Assembly (NCBI GenBank): GCA_964369235.1
Contig: CAYJEQ010000001.1
Location: 1-64,000, forward strand
Direction of reading: 5' to 3'
DNA: 64,000 bases
Source of the DNA: CAYJEQ01 sp964369235
Lineage (GTDB): Bacteria > Bacillota > Clostridia > Oscillospirales > Ruminococcaceae
In this document: positions 50,923-60,020 of the stretch, piece after piece
Position numbering within the stretch: the first letter of the stretch is position 1
Layout of the letters: each line of letters begins with the position of its first letter
Notes under the pieces: model-generated
The model's input: only the letters and a program-made list of their open reading frames with translations
Told to the model about the DNA's origin: nothing
Databases searched by the model: none
Made by a program: the position numbers and the translations under genes

Positions 50923-51309
50923 TTACTGTGGTTTTTTGCTTTCTAGTCTTGCCATAAATTTTTCTTCATTTACGATAAATCTAGTATGGGTTCCCTCACC
51001 AATAAGTCCAGCTTCATCATGAGCAGTAACGGTAAAATCAACCTTCTTATCAGTTGCAGCAGTAATAGTAGCTGTTGCCTTTACTGTACAACCTATTGGA
51101 GTAGCAGCCACATGGCTAGTAGCAATGTATCCACCTACTGAGGTAAAACCTTCCTGTAAATCAGGACCGATACAAGCTGCTGCAGCACCCTCCATTAAAG
51201 CTACCATCATAGGGGTAGCAAATACATCAACTAAACCACTGCCAATAGCAGAAGCAACATTAGTCTTATCTACTACAGTTTCTATAGTATGTGTTTTTCC
51301 AATTTCCAT
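50923..51309 (-). CDS. FlK-like thioesterase (hotdog fold)
   Basis: 128 residues; GAAAGGATGG lies upstream. The catalytic Thr, Glu and His of fluoroacetyl-CoA thioesterase FlK (42, 50, 76) have exact spacing matches here: Thr32 and Glu40 in ATPMMVALMEGAAAA and His66 in ATSHVAATP. The family is widespread in anaerobes and is thought to hydrolyse acyl-CoAs. Fluoroacetyl specificity should not be assumed. Single gene with its own terminator. Confidence 0.88.
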   Translation of the reverse strand: MEIGKTHTIETVVDKTNVASAIGSGLVDVFATPMMVALMEGAAAACIGPDLQEGFTSVGGYIATSHVAATPIGCTVKATATITAATDKKVDFTVTAHDEAGLIGEGTHTRFIVNEEKFMARLESKKPQ

Positions 51310-51393
51310 CTTATAACCATCCTTTCAGTATTTTGTAATAATTATACAATTTTTTATACTATATTGCAATGGTTAAATAATCATATTTCATAA

Positions 51394-53856
51394 CTAACTG
51401 TATTCCTTAAGGGTGATTTCATGGTTTTCTACATCACATATGATTTTACTGCTTTTGATAGTGGTGCTACTTAGTATTAAATCTGCCAGTTTATCCTCAA
51501 TCTCCCTTTGGATTTTTCGCCTTATAGGTCTTGCACCATAACCCTCATTACTGACTTCTTTAGCAATATACTCCACAACCTTAGGTGTATAACTAAAATC
51601 TAAACTAAGCTCCACTGCTTGTTTCTCTAGCCCAGCTAGTAGTTTCTCAGTTATTTTTTCCATAACATCGGCAGTAAGCTGATGAAATACCACAATATCA
51701 TCAACCCTATTTAAAAACTCAGGCTTAAAGGCTGATTTTAACTCTTTAATAATTTGCTCCTGTATATTCTTGTGGTGGCGCTGGCTATCTTCCTCTTTGT
51801 AAAATCCTGTGGACTTTTTCTGGGTAATAAGCTTAGCTCCTATATTAGAGGTCATTATTATAACCGACTGCTTAAAACTAACCTGACGGCCTTTAGAATC
51901 GCTTACAACACCATCTTCCAGTATCTGTAGCATAATATTGAGTATTTCTGGGTGAGCTTTTTCAATCTCATCAAAAAGCACCACACTATAGGGTTTTCTT
52001 CGAATTTTCTCTGTAAGTCCACCACCATCTTCATAACCTACATAGCCAGGAGGGGAGCCAATTAGCTTGGATAGATCCTGCTTTTCCATATATTCTGACA
52101 TATCAAGTCTTATAAGAGATTTCTCACTGCCAAAAAGCTCCCTTGTTAGCACCTTACAAAGCTGGGTTTTACCCACCCCTGTAGGCCCTAAAAATATAAA
52201 AGATCCTATAGGTCGTTCACTGCTTTTAAGGCCGACTCTACTGCGCTTTATAGCTTTGGAAATAGTGGAGATAGCCACATCTTGACCTATGATATTATCC
52301 TTTAGACAGTTTTCTAAATTTAACAGTTTGCTACTTTGGTCGGTGGTTATTTCCCCAAGCTCTATACCTGTAATCTCAGAAATAATCTGTGATATATGGT
52401 CACAGGTAAGGGTTTCTTTCTCTATTTCTTCTATAGAAGTATCACAGTTAATCCGTGAGCTTAAGTCCTTTTTAATTATTAGTTCCTGATCTCGGTAGCT
52501 TGCTGCACTTTCAAAATCCTGATTGTTAATAGCTCTTTCTTTCTCTAGCTGTATCTGCCTTAAATCCTCCTCTAAAATCCTAAGATCTGTAGGCAGATGG
52601 GCTGATTTAAGCCGTAACTTTGAGGCAGCTTCGTCAAGTATATCTATAGCTTTGTCAGGTAGAAACCTATCCTGAACATATCTTTGTGATAACTCCACTG
52701 CTGAGGTTATAGCCTTATCATCAATATTTATACGATGATGTTGTTCGTATTTAGATTTTATACCTTTAAGTATTAATATTGCATCTTCTATAGATGGTTC
52801 TTCAACCATAATAGGCTGAAATCTACGCTCTAATGCTCCATCTTTCTCAATATTCTTACGGTACTCATCTATAGTAGTAGCCCCTAAAATCTGTAGCTCA
52901 CCTCGGGCTAGCTGAGGTTTTAAGATATTAGCTGCGTCCACAGCACCTTCGGCAGCTCCTATACCCATAATATTGTGTATTTCATCAATAAATAAGATTA
53001 CATTACCAGCAGAGATAACTTCATTAACTACAGTTTTTATCCTTTCCTCAAAATCCCCTCTGTATTTAGTGCCAGCTACCATTGCAGGCAAATCTAGGGA
53101 TACTACCCTTTTTTCTTTTAGCTGAGGAGTTACATCTCCACTGGATATACGCTGAGCTAATCCCTCTGCTATGGCTGTTTTACCAACACCGGCTTCCCCT
53201 AATAAACAGGGGTTGTTTTTACTGCGACGGGATAGAATCTGCACTACTCGGTTAATCTCCTCCTGTCTACCAATAACAGGATCCAGTCTTCCTTCATTTG
53301 CCATTGTAGTAAGGTCACTACCGAATTTATCAAGGTTTGGAGTTTTAACTGTATGAGGTTTTTGTGATTTTGTAGGCATTTTTTTACTTCTCTCCATATT
53401 ATAAATATTGGTGGATTTTTCACCGATAGTGTCGATGATACTAATATAAAATGTATCACTATTAATACCCATATCCCTAAGTAGTCTAAGGGCAAAACTA
53501 TTACTGTCCTTTGCTATTGCCATAAGTATATGCTCGGTACCTACATAGCTTTGGCCTAATTCCTTAGCCAAAATTATGGATTTTTCTAAGATTTCCTTAC
53601 ATCTAGGAGAAAAATCATCAGGTGTTAGTAGGGTAGGGATACCACTACCTATGGTTTTTAACATCTGAGCCCTAAGGTTAACAGAGTTTATACCTCGTTC
53701 TCGTAGAATTACATAAGCAACCCCAGTACCTTCTTTACTTAGACCATAAAGAAGATGTTCGCTGCCTATATATATGTGCCCCATATTTGAAGATTCCATA
53801 ATAGCTATATTAATAGCAGAATTTGCCTTCTGAGTGAAACCGTTAAATCTAAACAT
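51394..53856 (-). CDS. clpC: ATP-dependent Clp protease ATP-binding subunit ClpC
   Basis: 820 residues from the ATG that follows AAGGGGGAC; a longer frame to 53907 is unlikely. It has an N-domain with two Clp repeats ([30 protein letters not shown]), AAA-1 (Walker A GEAGVGKT), a middle region with a UVR-like motif ([15 protein letters not shown]), and AAA-2 ([12 protein letters not shown], then [10 protein letters not shown] and [29 protein letters not shown]). It unfolds proteins for ClpP. The usual ctsR-mcsA-mcsB genes are not next to it, so regulation must differ from Bacillus. Confidence 0.95.
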   Translation of the reverse strand: MFRFNGFTQKANSAINIAIMESSNMGHIYIGSEHLLYGLSKEGTGVAYVILRERGINSVNLRAQMLKTIGSGIPTLLTPDDFSPRCKEILEKSIILAKELGQSYVGTEHILMAIAKDSNSFALRLLRDMGINSDTFYISIIDTIGEKSTNIYNMERSKKMPTKSQKPHTVKTPNLDKFGSDLTTMANEGRLDPVIGRQEEINRVVQILSRRSKNNPCLLGEAGVGKTAIAEGLAQRISSGDVTPQLKEKRVVSLDLPAMVAGTKYRGDFEERIKTVVNEVISAGNVILFIDEIHNIMGIGAAEGAVDAANILKPQLARGELQILGATTIDEYRKNIEKDGALERRFQPIMVEEPSIEDAILILKGIKSKYEQHHRINIDDKAITSAVELSQRYVQDRFLPDKAIDILDEAASKLRLKSAHLPTDLRILEEDLRQIQLEKERAINNQDFESAASYRDQELIIKKDLSSRINCDTSIEEIEKETLTCDHISQIISEITGIELGEITTDQSSKLLNLENCLKDNIIGQDVAISTISKAIKRSRVGLKSSERPIGSFIFLGPTGVGKTQLCKVLTRELFGSEKSLIRLDMSEYMEKQDLSKLIGSPPGYVGYEDGGGLTEKIRRKPYSVVLFDEIEKAHPEILNIMLQILEDGVVSDSKGRQVSFKQSVIIMTSNIGAKLITQKKSTGFYKEEDSQRHHKNIQEQIIKELKSAFKPEFLNRVDDIVVFHQLTADVMEKITEKLLAGLEKQAVELSLDFSYTPKVVEYIAKEVSNEGYGARPIRRKIQREIEDKLADLILSSTTIKSSKIICDVENHEITLKEYS

Positions 53857-54079
53857 TATGTCCCCCTTGGATAGCCTAATAGATTTTGTAAAAATTATAT
53901 TTACCATTATCCATTAGGACGGTGTAAATTTGTAACACAAAAAATATAATCTACATATCATATAATATTGTCAGCTACAGATTGTTTATTCTTTAAAAGA
54001 GAAATAAATAACTGGCTGTCACAAATATCAACACTATCACATAGTATAGGTTGAAAACAATTTAAGGAGGAATTTTTTT

Positions 54080-54229
54080 ATGGGATACTATAACAATGGT
54101 GGATGCTGGATACTTATTATTATTCTACTAATCTGTTGCTGCTGTGGTGGTAGCTTTGGCACAGGTTTACTAGGTGGTTGTAACACAGGTTGCAATACAG
54201 GTTGTAGCTGTGGTAATTGCGGCTGCTAG
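54080..54229 (+). CDS. 49-residue cysteine-rich microprotein with membrane stretch
   Basis: RBS AAGGAGGAA lies 7 bases before the ATG. The protein reads as a short polar start (GYYNNGGC), a hydrophobic run (WILIIILLI), four consecutive cysteines, a Gly-rich turn and a GC-repeat end (GGCNTGCNTGCSCGNCGC). Eleven of 49 residues are Cys. A strong terminator follows 8 bases after the stop, so it is a one-gene unit. Similar tiny Cys-rich membrane proteins occur in clostridia without a proven role. Confidence 0.72.
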   Translation: MGYYNNGGCWILIIILLICCCCGGSFGTGLLGGCNTGCNTGCSCGNCGC

Positions 54230-54237
54230 TAACTAGT

Positions 54238-54278
54238 AAAAAAAGTCTCTCTAAGCATTTGCTTAGGGGGATTTTTTT
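54238..54278 (+). terminator. Terminator after the microprotein gene
   Basis: CTAAGC pairs with GCTTAG (ATTT loop), extended outward with G-T pairs through AGTCTCT, and flanked by A- and T-runs. Confidence 0.85.
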
Positions 54279-54462
54279 GTTGTGTCAAATTTTGCAACCA
54301 ACAATATATACAGAAATAGTATATATTTTTAAGGGTATAATTATAACTATTGTTGAAATAGTTTATAACTCTTGCAATGATGTTATAATTTTGTTACAAT
54401 AATAATATATGTATAAAGAAATTTATTAAACTACCTAGGAAGAAAGAAAAACGAGGTGCAAA

Positions 54463-55245
54463 ATGGCTAATAATCAAATTCTTAAGTCCACACTTGTAGG
54501 TGGATTCGATCGAAGATCAGTGCTTTCTTACATTGACGAATTAGGTTTTAAAAATTCAGAAAAAGAAAATCTGCTTTACAAAAAAATCGAAGATTTAACA
54601 ACTTCTAACAACGCACTTACACAGCAGATTGAAGCTATTCAGCAGTCTATATCAGCTGTAGAAGAGAAGACAAAAGCTGAGCAGGACAAAAATGCTGATA
54701 TGGCAAAACTAGTTGAAAAACTAGAGAGAGAAATCGCAGAAAAATCTCACACTATCACACAGAGTCAGAAAGAAGTTCAGCAGAAAGAACAGCAGAATAA
54801 AGATCTAGCTGAGAAGATGGTGACTTTAGAGTCACAGGCTAATGCTTATACAGAAGCAGTAAACAGTGTTGGTGCTGTATTTGTAGAAGCAAAGAGCACA
54901 GCAGATGCCATTATCCAGAAAGCAATGTCAGAAGCTGATACAATCAAGGCAGAGGCTGTAAGCACATTAACAGCAATTTCTGAGGAAATTGATAGCTTTA
55001 AGGGTGATGTTTCAGGACTTCGCACTAATGTTAACGATGTAATGACAGCTATTTCCCAGCGTCTAGAAGGTTTACTAGATAATATTGATACAATTGATGA
55101 CAGATGTAAGAATGTAACTACATCAATCGATCCAGAAAAAAATAAAACTAACCGTGTTATTGAAGCACTTCTATGGAATAATAATGACGAAGTAGAAGAA
55201 GATAGCGAAGAAGAACTAATTACATACGAAGCATTAGAAATGTAA
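54463..55245 (+). CDS. DivIVA-like coiled-coil protein
   Basis: 260 residues. The start ILKSTLVGGFDRRSVLSYIDELGF resembles the DivIVA N-terminal motif (GF/Y-x5-V-x-x-Y). A long Gln/Glu/Lys-rich coiled coil covers about 35-130, a second helical region continues to 225, and the C-terminus is very acidic (NNNDEVEEDSEEELITYEALEM). No membrane segment. It is a likely second DivIVA-type scaffold beside the canonical one at 43315. Single gene with its own terminator. Confidence 0.75.
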   Translation: MANNQILKSTLVGGFDRRSVLSYIDELGFKNSEKENLLYKKIEDLTTSNNALTQQIEAIQQSISAVEEKTKAEQDKNADMAKLVEKLEREIAEKSHTITQSQKEVQQKEQQNKDLAEKMVTLESQANAYTEAVNSVGAVFVEAKSTADAIIQKAMSEADTIKAEAVSTLTAISEEIDSFKGDVSGLRTNVNDVMTAISQRLEGLLDNIDTIDDRCKNVTTSIDPEKNKTNRVIEALLWNNNDEVEEDSEEELITYEALEM

Positions 55246-55252
55246 TAATTAT

Positions 55253-55285
55253 AAGGCTATGATGGAAAAAATTCATCATAGCCTT
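55253..55285 (+). terminator. Terminator after the DivIVA-like gene
   Basis: A perfect 12-bp stem, AAGGCTATGATG with CATCATAGCCTT, and a 9-base loop. Confidence 0.82.
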
Positions 55286-55314
55286 TGTTATTTATGGGAT
55301 CTATATAAATTGTG

Positions 55315-55350
55315 GGGTACCTTTTTTCCTATAGGGAGAAGGTGTCCCAG
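55315..55350. repeat. Imperfect TCCTATAGGGAGA hairpin
   Basis: Left arm GGGGTACCTT..., loop TATA, right arm AGAAGGTGTCCC. The central TCCTATAGGGAGA resembles CTCCCATAGGGAGAG at 50819, which suggests a repeat family. Confidence 0.4.
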
Positions 55351-55393
55351 ATAAATTTACAAGAACATTTGATAAAGAATCTATTCTATAGGG

Positions 55394-56517
55394 TTATATG
55401 CTATTTAGTAGTGAGATAATTTTGCTTTGGCTATTATAGCTAAGATAGCTATGACAGGGAATACTAATAGAAACCTTNNNNNNNNNNCCTTTGATAGATA
55501 TTCTGACATAGGCAGTTTGTAATCGGGCAGATTAAGATTTGTAAATGCTGGTTGTTTATGTAAGGGGATTGGGTAATAGATAGCATAGGGGATGTTATTT
55601 CTTTTAAAAAGCTCTACAACTTTATTGCGATGACCTATAGAGCTACACTGTATTGTATAATTTGAATAGGAAGATTTATATCCACTAGGCATAATAGGCA
55701 GTAGGTATTTTTTAGATAGACTATGATTATATCTGTTGGCAATAAGTAAACGCATATTTAGCTCCTTAGGAAATAACTGTAGTTTTTCCATTAGTATTCC
55801 AGCTTGGAGGCTATCCAGCCTAGAATTAATGCCGATATCTATATGCTCATATTTAAAACTTCCTCTGCCATGGCTTTTTAGGGAGTTTATTTTTTTTGCT
55901 AAATCTTGGTTATTTGTAAAAACTGCACCACCGTCACCATAACAACCCAGTGGTTTATTAGGGAAGAATGAGGTTACTGAGGCAATGCCAAAGGATAAAC
56001 ACTTTCTACCATCTAATCCACCACCGAAACTCTGGGCTCCATCTTCGATAAGATGTACCTTGTATTTATTACATAGAGGGTATAGTTTTCGGTAGTTAGC
56101 AGGTCTACCAAATAAATCAACAGCAATTAAAGCTTTTATAGAAGTATCATTTAATAATGCTCTTTCCAGATGACTAACAGAGATATTATAACTGCTATCC
56201 ACATCAATAAATACTGGGGTAGCACCTACTAAAGAAACTGCCTCCCCAGTGGCGAAAAAGGTATAGCTTGGAACAGCCACTTTATCACCAGCACCAATTC
56301 CCAAAGCTCTAAGGGTTAGATAGATACCGTCAGTGCCACTGCCACAGGTAATAGTATATTTTCTGCCAGCATAATCAGCAAGGGATTTCTCTAACTGTCT
56401 AACTGGATTTCCCTCTATAAACTGAGATGATTTAAAAACTTTTCTAATAGCCTTATTAATTCTTAAGCTGTTTTTCTCATACTGGGGTTTTACATAGGAA
56501 AACTGGATATTATTCAT
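55394..56517 (-). CDS. DegT/DnrJ/EryC1 family sugar aminotransferase, interrupted by an assembly gap
   Basis: About 370 residues. PLP motifs: TCGSGTDGIYLTLRALGIG, PSYTFFATGEAVSLVGATPVFIDVD, LIEDGAQSFGGGLDGR and SFFPNKPLGCYGDGG, whose Lys binds PLP. It transfers an amino group to a keto-sugar for surface glycans. The sequence is broken by ten Ns at 55478-55487. Read literally, the end after the gap is hydrophobic and unlike the family. In the next frame it reads KVSISIPCHSYLSYNSQSK..., stop at 55394-55396, which is the expected C-terminus. The gene is therefore intact apart from the gap. No other glycan genes are adjacent. Confidence 0.85.
55478..55487. other. Assembly gap (10 Ns)
   Basis: The bases on both sides contain AAGG when read on the minus strand. 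Joining the ends over that 4-base overlap restores one open frame through the aminotransferase gene, so the true gap may be zero or negative. Confidence 0.9.
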
Positions 56518-56893
56518 ATAACCACATCCTTTTTTATTTTATTGATTAATTATATGTAAGTAGTAGTATAAAAAGACAACCTTTTAAAATAAATATTAAA
56601 GCTGTAACTTAGCATGTAATTAATAAAAAGTAGGAATAAACAGAAGATGTATTTTGTTATGGTTATCTATATAGTTTACTGTAAAACTTAACCTTGAATT
56701 ATAATAAATGTAGTTAGATGTATATACATGTACAATATGCATAAAATTCCATATTTAGTTTTTATATGGTAATTGTAGTTTAAACTACAATTTACTCTAT
56801 AAATCCATGATATATTTATTACAGACATGAAAGTCAATTAATTAAATCAAATCAAACCAACCAAAACTTTTATTATTATGGAGGATTATTATT
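56518..56893. other. Regulatory spacer upstream of tryptophanase
   Basis: 375 A+T-rich bases. A TATAAT at 56700-56705 has only TTTACT as a distant -35 (19-base spacing). I found no Trp-containing leader peptide of the TnaC kind: the short frames (for example ATG at 56826, four codons) lack TGG. The main feature is the palindrome at 56771. Confidence 0.5.
56771..56792. promoter_or_regulatory. Perfect 22-bp palindrome upstream of tryptophanase
   Basis: The half-site AATTGTAGTTT is repeated in perfect inversion with no spacer. It lies 101 bases before the start codon and is a likely dimer-binding operator. Confidence 0.65.
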
Positions 56894-58285
56894 ATGGCTA
56901 TTAAGTACATTGCAGAACCATTTAGAATTAAAATGGTAGAACCAATTAAAATGACAACAAAGGAAGAAAGAGTTAAGCTTATTGAGGAAGCTAACTACAA
57001 TCTTTTCGGCCTAAAAAGTGATGCCGTTTACATCGATCTACTAACTGACTCTGGTACAAATGCAATGAGCTGTAATCAGTGGTCTGCTATGATGGTAGGA
57101 GACGAAGCTTATGCTGGCGCTAGAAGCTACTACAAATTCGTAGAAGCTGGTCAGGATATCTTCGGTTATGAATACATCCAGCCTGTACATCAGGGTAGAG
57201 CTGCTGAGCAGGTACTATTCCCAACATTTTTAAGTAAAGGCAAATTTGCTATTTCCAACATGTTCTTTGATACAACAAGAGCACATGTAGAGCTAGCTGG
57301 CGCTAGAGCTATTGACTGCGTAGTTGCAGAAGCTAAGGATCCATCTATCAGAGCTGATTTTAAAGGTAATATGGATGTTAAGAAGATGGAAGAAATCATC
57401 CTAGAAAAGGGTGCAGAAAACATCGGTCTAGTAGTTCTAACAATTACAAATAACTCTGCTGGTGGCCAGCCTGTTTCCATGGCTAATGCTAAGGAAGTTG
57501 CTGCTGTTTGTAAAAAATACGGCATTACAATGAACATTGATGCTGCTAGATATGCTGAGAATGCTTACTTCATTAAGAAGAGAGAGCCAGGTTACGCTGA
57601 TAAAACTGTAAAAGAAATCGTTAGAGAGATGTTCTCCCTAGCTGATATGTGCACAATGAGTGCTAAGAAGGATACAATCGTTAATATGGGTGGTATGATC
57701 GGTATTAAAGATGGTAAATCCCCACTAATCCTAAAGATTAAAGCTAACTGTATCTCCTATGAAGGTTTCTATACATACGGTGGTCTAAACGGTCGTGACC
57801 TAGAAGCTCTAGCAGTTGGTCTATACGAAGGTATTGATGATAGCTACCTAGAGTACAGAATTGGCCAGTTAGAGTATCTAGCAGCTAAACTAGATGATGC
57901 TGGTATTGCTTATCAGTCACCAGTTGGTGGACATGGGGTATTCGTAGATGCTGCTGCAATGTTCCCACATATTCCTTACAATGAGTACCCAGGACAGGTA
58001 CTAGCTATCGAGCTATACAAAGAAGCAGGTATCAGAACTTGTGATATCGGTTCATACATGCTTGGTAACAACCCTGATACAGGTGTACAGCTAGAAGCTG
58101 ACTTTGAATTTACTCGTTTTGCTGTTCCTCGTCGTGTATACACACAGGCCCACTTTGATGTAATGGCTGAGGCTCTAATTGCTATTAAGGCAAGAGCAAG
58201 TGAAATTAAAAGAGGTTACAAGATTACTTGGGAACCACCAATTCTTCGTCACTTCCAGGCTCACCTAGAACCAATAGCAGAATAA
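56894..58285 (+). CDS. tnaA: Tryptophanase (tryptophan indole-lyase)
   Basis: 463 residues, RBS TGGAGGATT. Beta-eliminating lyase motifs: [46 protein letters not shown] and [13 protein letters not shown] with the PLP Lys. Tyrosine phenol-lyase was considered, but its Thr124 is Asp here (FFDTTRAH, as in tryptophanase), and its Arg381 is Ile ([10 protein letters not shown], as in TnaA). It cleaves tryptophan to indole, pyruvate and ammonia. The next gene is a likely tryptophan importer. CTA makes up about four fifths of its Leu codons, as expected for a well-expressed gene here. Confidence 0.93.
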   Translation: MAIKYIAEPFRIKMVEPIKMTTKEERVKLIEEANYNLFGLKSDAVYIDLLTDSGTNAMSCNQWSAMMVGDEAYAGARSYYKFVEAGQDIFGYEYIQPVHQGRAAEQVLFPTFLSKGKFAISNMFFDTTRAHVELAGARAIDCVVAEAKDPSIRADFKGNMDVKKMEEIILEKGAENIGLVVLTITNNSAGGQPVSMANAKEVAAVCKKYGITMNIDAARYAENAYFIKKREPGYADKTVKEIVREMFSLADMCTMSAKKDTIVNMGGMIGIKDGKSPLILKIKANCISYEGFYTYGGLNGRDLEALAVGLYEGIDDSYLEYRIGQLEYLAAKLDDAGIAYQSPVGGHGVFVDAAAMFPHIPYNEYPGQVLAIELYKEAGIRTCDIGSYMLGNNPDTGVQLEADFEFTRFAVPRRVYTQAHFDVMAEALIAIKARASEIKRGYKITWEPPILRHFQAHLEPIAE

Positions 58286-58307
58286 TCTATAGTTAAAATA
58301 TAATAGA

Positions 58308-58337
58308 CAAAACCTTCGTCAAAATACGGAGGTTTTG
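58308..58337 (+). terminator. Terminator after tryptophanase
   Basis: A 12-bp stem, CAAAACCTTCGT with ACGGAGGTTTTG (one G-T pair), and a 6-base loop. The next gene has its own promoter. Confidence 0.8.
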
Positions 58338-58392
58338 TTGTAGATTAGTCTATGAATAGTATAATGCATAATAATACCTAATTTTGTAAATA

Positions 58393-58421
58393 TTGACATA
58401 ATTTTAGTTTTATGTTAATAT
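58393..58421 (+). promoter_or_regulatory. Promoter of the Na+ symporter gene
   Basis: TTGACA (58393-58398), 17 bases, TAATAT (58416-58421). The leader is about 77 nt and contains an unused RBS-like GGAGGATTATC and AGGTGGTACCT. Confidence 0.65.
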
Positions 58422-58504
58422 AGATATAGCAATAGTTACTATTTTCCCCGGAGGATTATCTTTCTAAAATAGGTGGTACCTAAATTTTTTAATGAGGTGA
58501 TTGT

Positions 58505-59896
58505 ATGTCTGGTAATAATAGTCTAGCACAAAAAGACGGTTTTAAAAGCAAATGGGGATTTATTCTAGCTTGTATTGGCTCTGCTGTAGGTATGGGCAAT
58601 ATATGGCGATTCCCAATTATGGTGTCAAAGTACGGTGGTCTAACCTTCCTACTGCCATATTTTATCTTTGTAGTTATTATCGGGGCTTCAGGAGTTATCT
58701 GTGAATTTGCCCTAGGTCGTTCTACAGGAAAAGGCCCAGTAGGTGCTTTTGGGGATTGTATGGAAAAACGCACAGGTAAACGAGGCTTAGGTGAGCTTAT
58801 AGGGGCAATCCCCTTATTAGGTGCACTAGCTCTAGCTATCGGTTATACTGTTGTAGTAGGTTGGGTGTTTAAATACGCCTTTATGGGACTAACAGGGCAG
58901 ATTTATGCACTGGGTACGGATATGAACACCATTGGTGGCAGTTTTGGCTCCATTGCCCCAGAAAGCAACTCGTTGGCAGAGAGTTTAGCTTCTGTATTCG
59001 GTGGTGGTGCACAAAATACAGTATGGCTACTTATTGGCCTTGTAGTAGGTCTATCAATTATGGCAATGGGTATTGCCAGCGGTATTGAAAAAGCAAATAA
59101 AATCATGATGCCTATTCTATTCTTCCTATTTGTAGGACTTGGCATATACATATCCACTCTGCCAGGAGCAGCTGCTGGTTATAATTATATCTTTACTTTT
59201 GATGCATCAAGAATGTTTAATGTAGAGGTATTGGTATACGCCTTTGGGCAGGCATTCTTCTCGCTGTCAGTAGCAGGTAATGGTAGTGTAATTTACGGTT
59301 CTTACCTACCAAAAAATGAGGATCTAGTGTCCTCAGCAAGAAATGTAGCCCTATTTGACACTATGGCTGCAATGCTAGCTGCCTTTGTAATTATTCCAGC
59401 TATGGCAGCAGGTGGCGCTCCACTGGACTCCAGTGGCCCTGGGCTGATGTTTGTATGGCTTGTTAATGTATTTAACGGTATGCCTGGTGGTATGCTTGTA
59501 GGTGCTGTATTCTTTGTATGTGTACTATTTGCAGGAGTATCCTCTCTAGTAAACCTATATGAAGCACCTGTAGCCTATCTACAGGAAAAGTTCGGTGTTA
59601 AGCGTTTAGTAGCTGTAGCTTCCATCGGTATATTTGGTGCTATAGTAGCTGTTTGTATTCAGGGTATTACCTCCCAGTGGATGGATGTTGTTTCTATCTA
59701 CATTGCTCCACTAGGTGCAATGCTTGCCGGTCTAATGTTCTTCTGGATGCTAAAGGAAAAGCAGATAGAAGATGCAGTAAACGAAGGTGGCAAGAAACCT
59801 ATCGGAAAATGGTTTATCCCACTAGGTAGATATTTCTATGTGCCACTGGCACTAATAGCTCTAATTGCTGGGGTATTATTTGATGGTATTGGTTAA
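58505..59896 (+). CDS. Neurotransmitter:sodium symporter family transporter (probable tryptophan importer)
   Basis: 463 residues, about 12 membrane segments. The signature of Na+ site and substrate site in TM1 is GSAVGMGNIWRFP, followed by GLTFLLPYFIFVVIIGASGVICEFALGR. TM6 reads FGQAFFSLSVAGNGSVIYGSY. The family includes LeuT, MhsT and the tryptophan transporter TnaT. Placement directly after tryptophanase argues for tryptophan uptake. RBS GAGGTGA 5 bases before the ATG. Specificity is inference from context. Confidence 0.9.
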   Translation: MSGNNSLAQKDGFKSKWGFILACIGSAVGMGNIWRFPIMVSKYGGLTFLLPYFIFVVIIGASGVICEFALGRSTGKGPVGAFGDCMEKRTGKRGLGELIGAIPLLGALALAIGYTVVVGWVFKYAFMGLTGQIYALGTDMNTIGGSFGSIAPESNSLAESLASVFGGGAQNTVWLLIGLVVGLSIMAMGIASGIEKANKIMMPILFFLFVGLGIYISTLPGAAAGYNYIFTFDASRMFNVEVLVYAFGQAFFSLSVAGNGSVIYGSYLPKNEDLVSSARNVALFDTMAAMLAAFVIIPAMAAGGAPLDSSGPGLMFVWLVNVFNGMPGGMLVGAVFFVCVLFAGVSSLVNLYEAPVAYLQEKFGVKRLVAVASIGIFGAIVAVCIQGITSQWMDVVSIYIAPLGAMLAGLMFFWMLKEKQIEDAVNEGGKKPIGKWFIPLGRYFYVPLALIALIAGVLFDGIG

Positions 59897-59915
59897 TAGA
59901 TTAGTGTAATTATAA

Positions 59916-59942
59916 CCCCCTAAAGATTATATCTTTAGGGGG
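59916..59942 (+). terminator. Terminator after the symporter gene
   Basis: A perfect 12-bp stem, CCCCCTAAAGAT with ATCTTTAGGGGG, loop TAT, then ATTTT. Confidence 0.88.
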
Positions 59943-59970
59943 ATTTTGTGGTTTGCTCAAATAACTAAAA

Positions 59971-60002
59971 GGCTATACCACGCATTTCTGCTTGGTATAG
60001 CC
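59971..60002 (-). terminator. Terminator of the secreted-protein gene
   Basis: A 10-bp stem, GGCTATACCA with TGGTATAGCC; on the minus strand it is followed by TTTTAGTT. Confidence 0.8.
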
Positions 60003-60020
60003 CCAGCTATTTAAATGGAT

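Noticed and set aside
55405..55477. Hydrophobic C-terminal tail of the aminotransferase when translated through the Ns
   Set aside because: It is a frame artefact of the 10-N spacer; the neighbouring frame gives the family C-terminus and a stop at 55394-55396.
56894..58285. Tyrosine phenol-lyase instead of tryptophanase
   Set aside because: The residues that set tyrosine specificity (Thr124 and Arg381 in the Citrobacter enzyme) are Asp and Ile here, as in tryptophanase, and a likely Trp importer is adjacent.
58471..58481. AGGTGGTACCT in the leader of the Na+ symporter gene, resembling the T-box GGTGGNACC core
   Set aside because: The leader from the mapped promoter is only about 77 nt, too short for a T-box, no specifier stem or GCG follows, and the match is explained by a small palindrome (AGGT/ACCT). 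A T-box covariance search would settle it.
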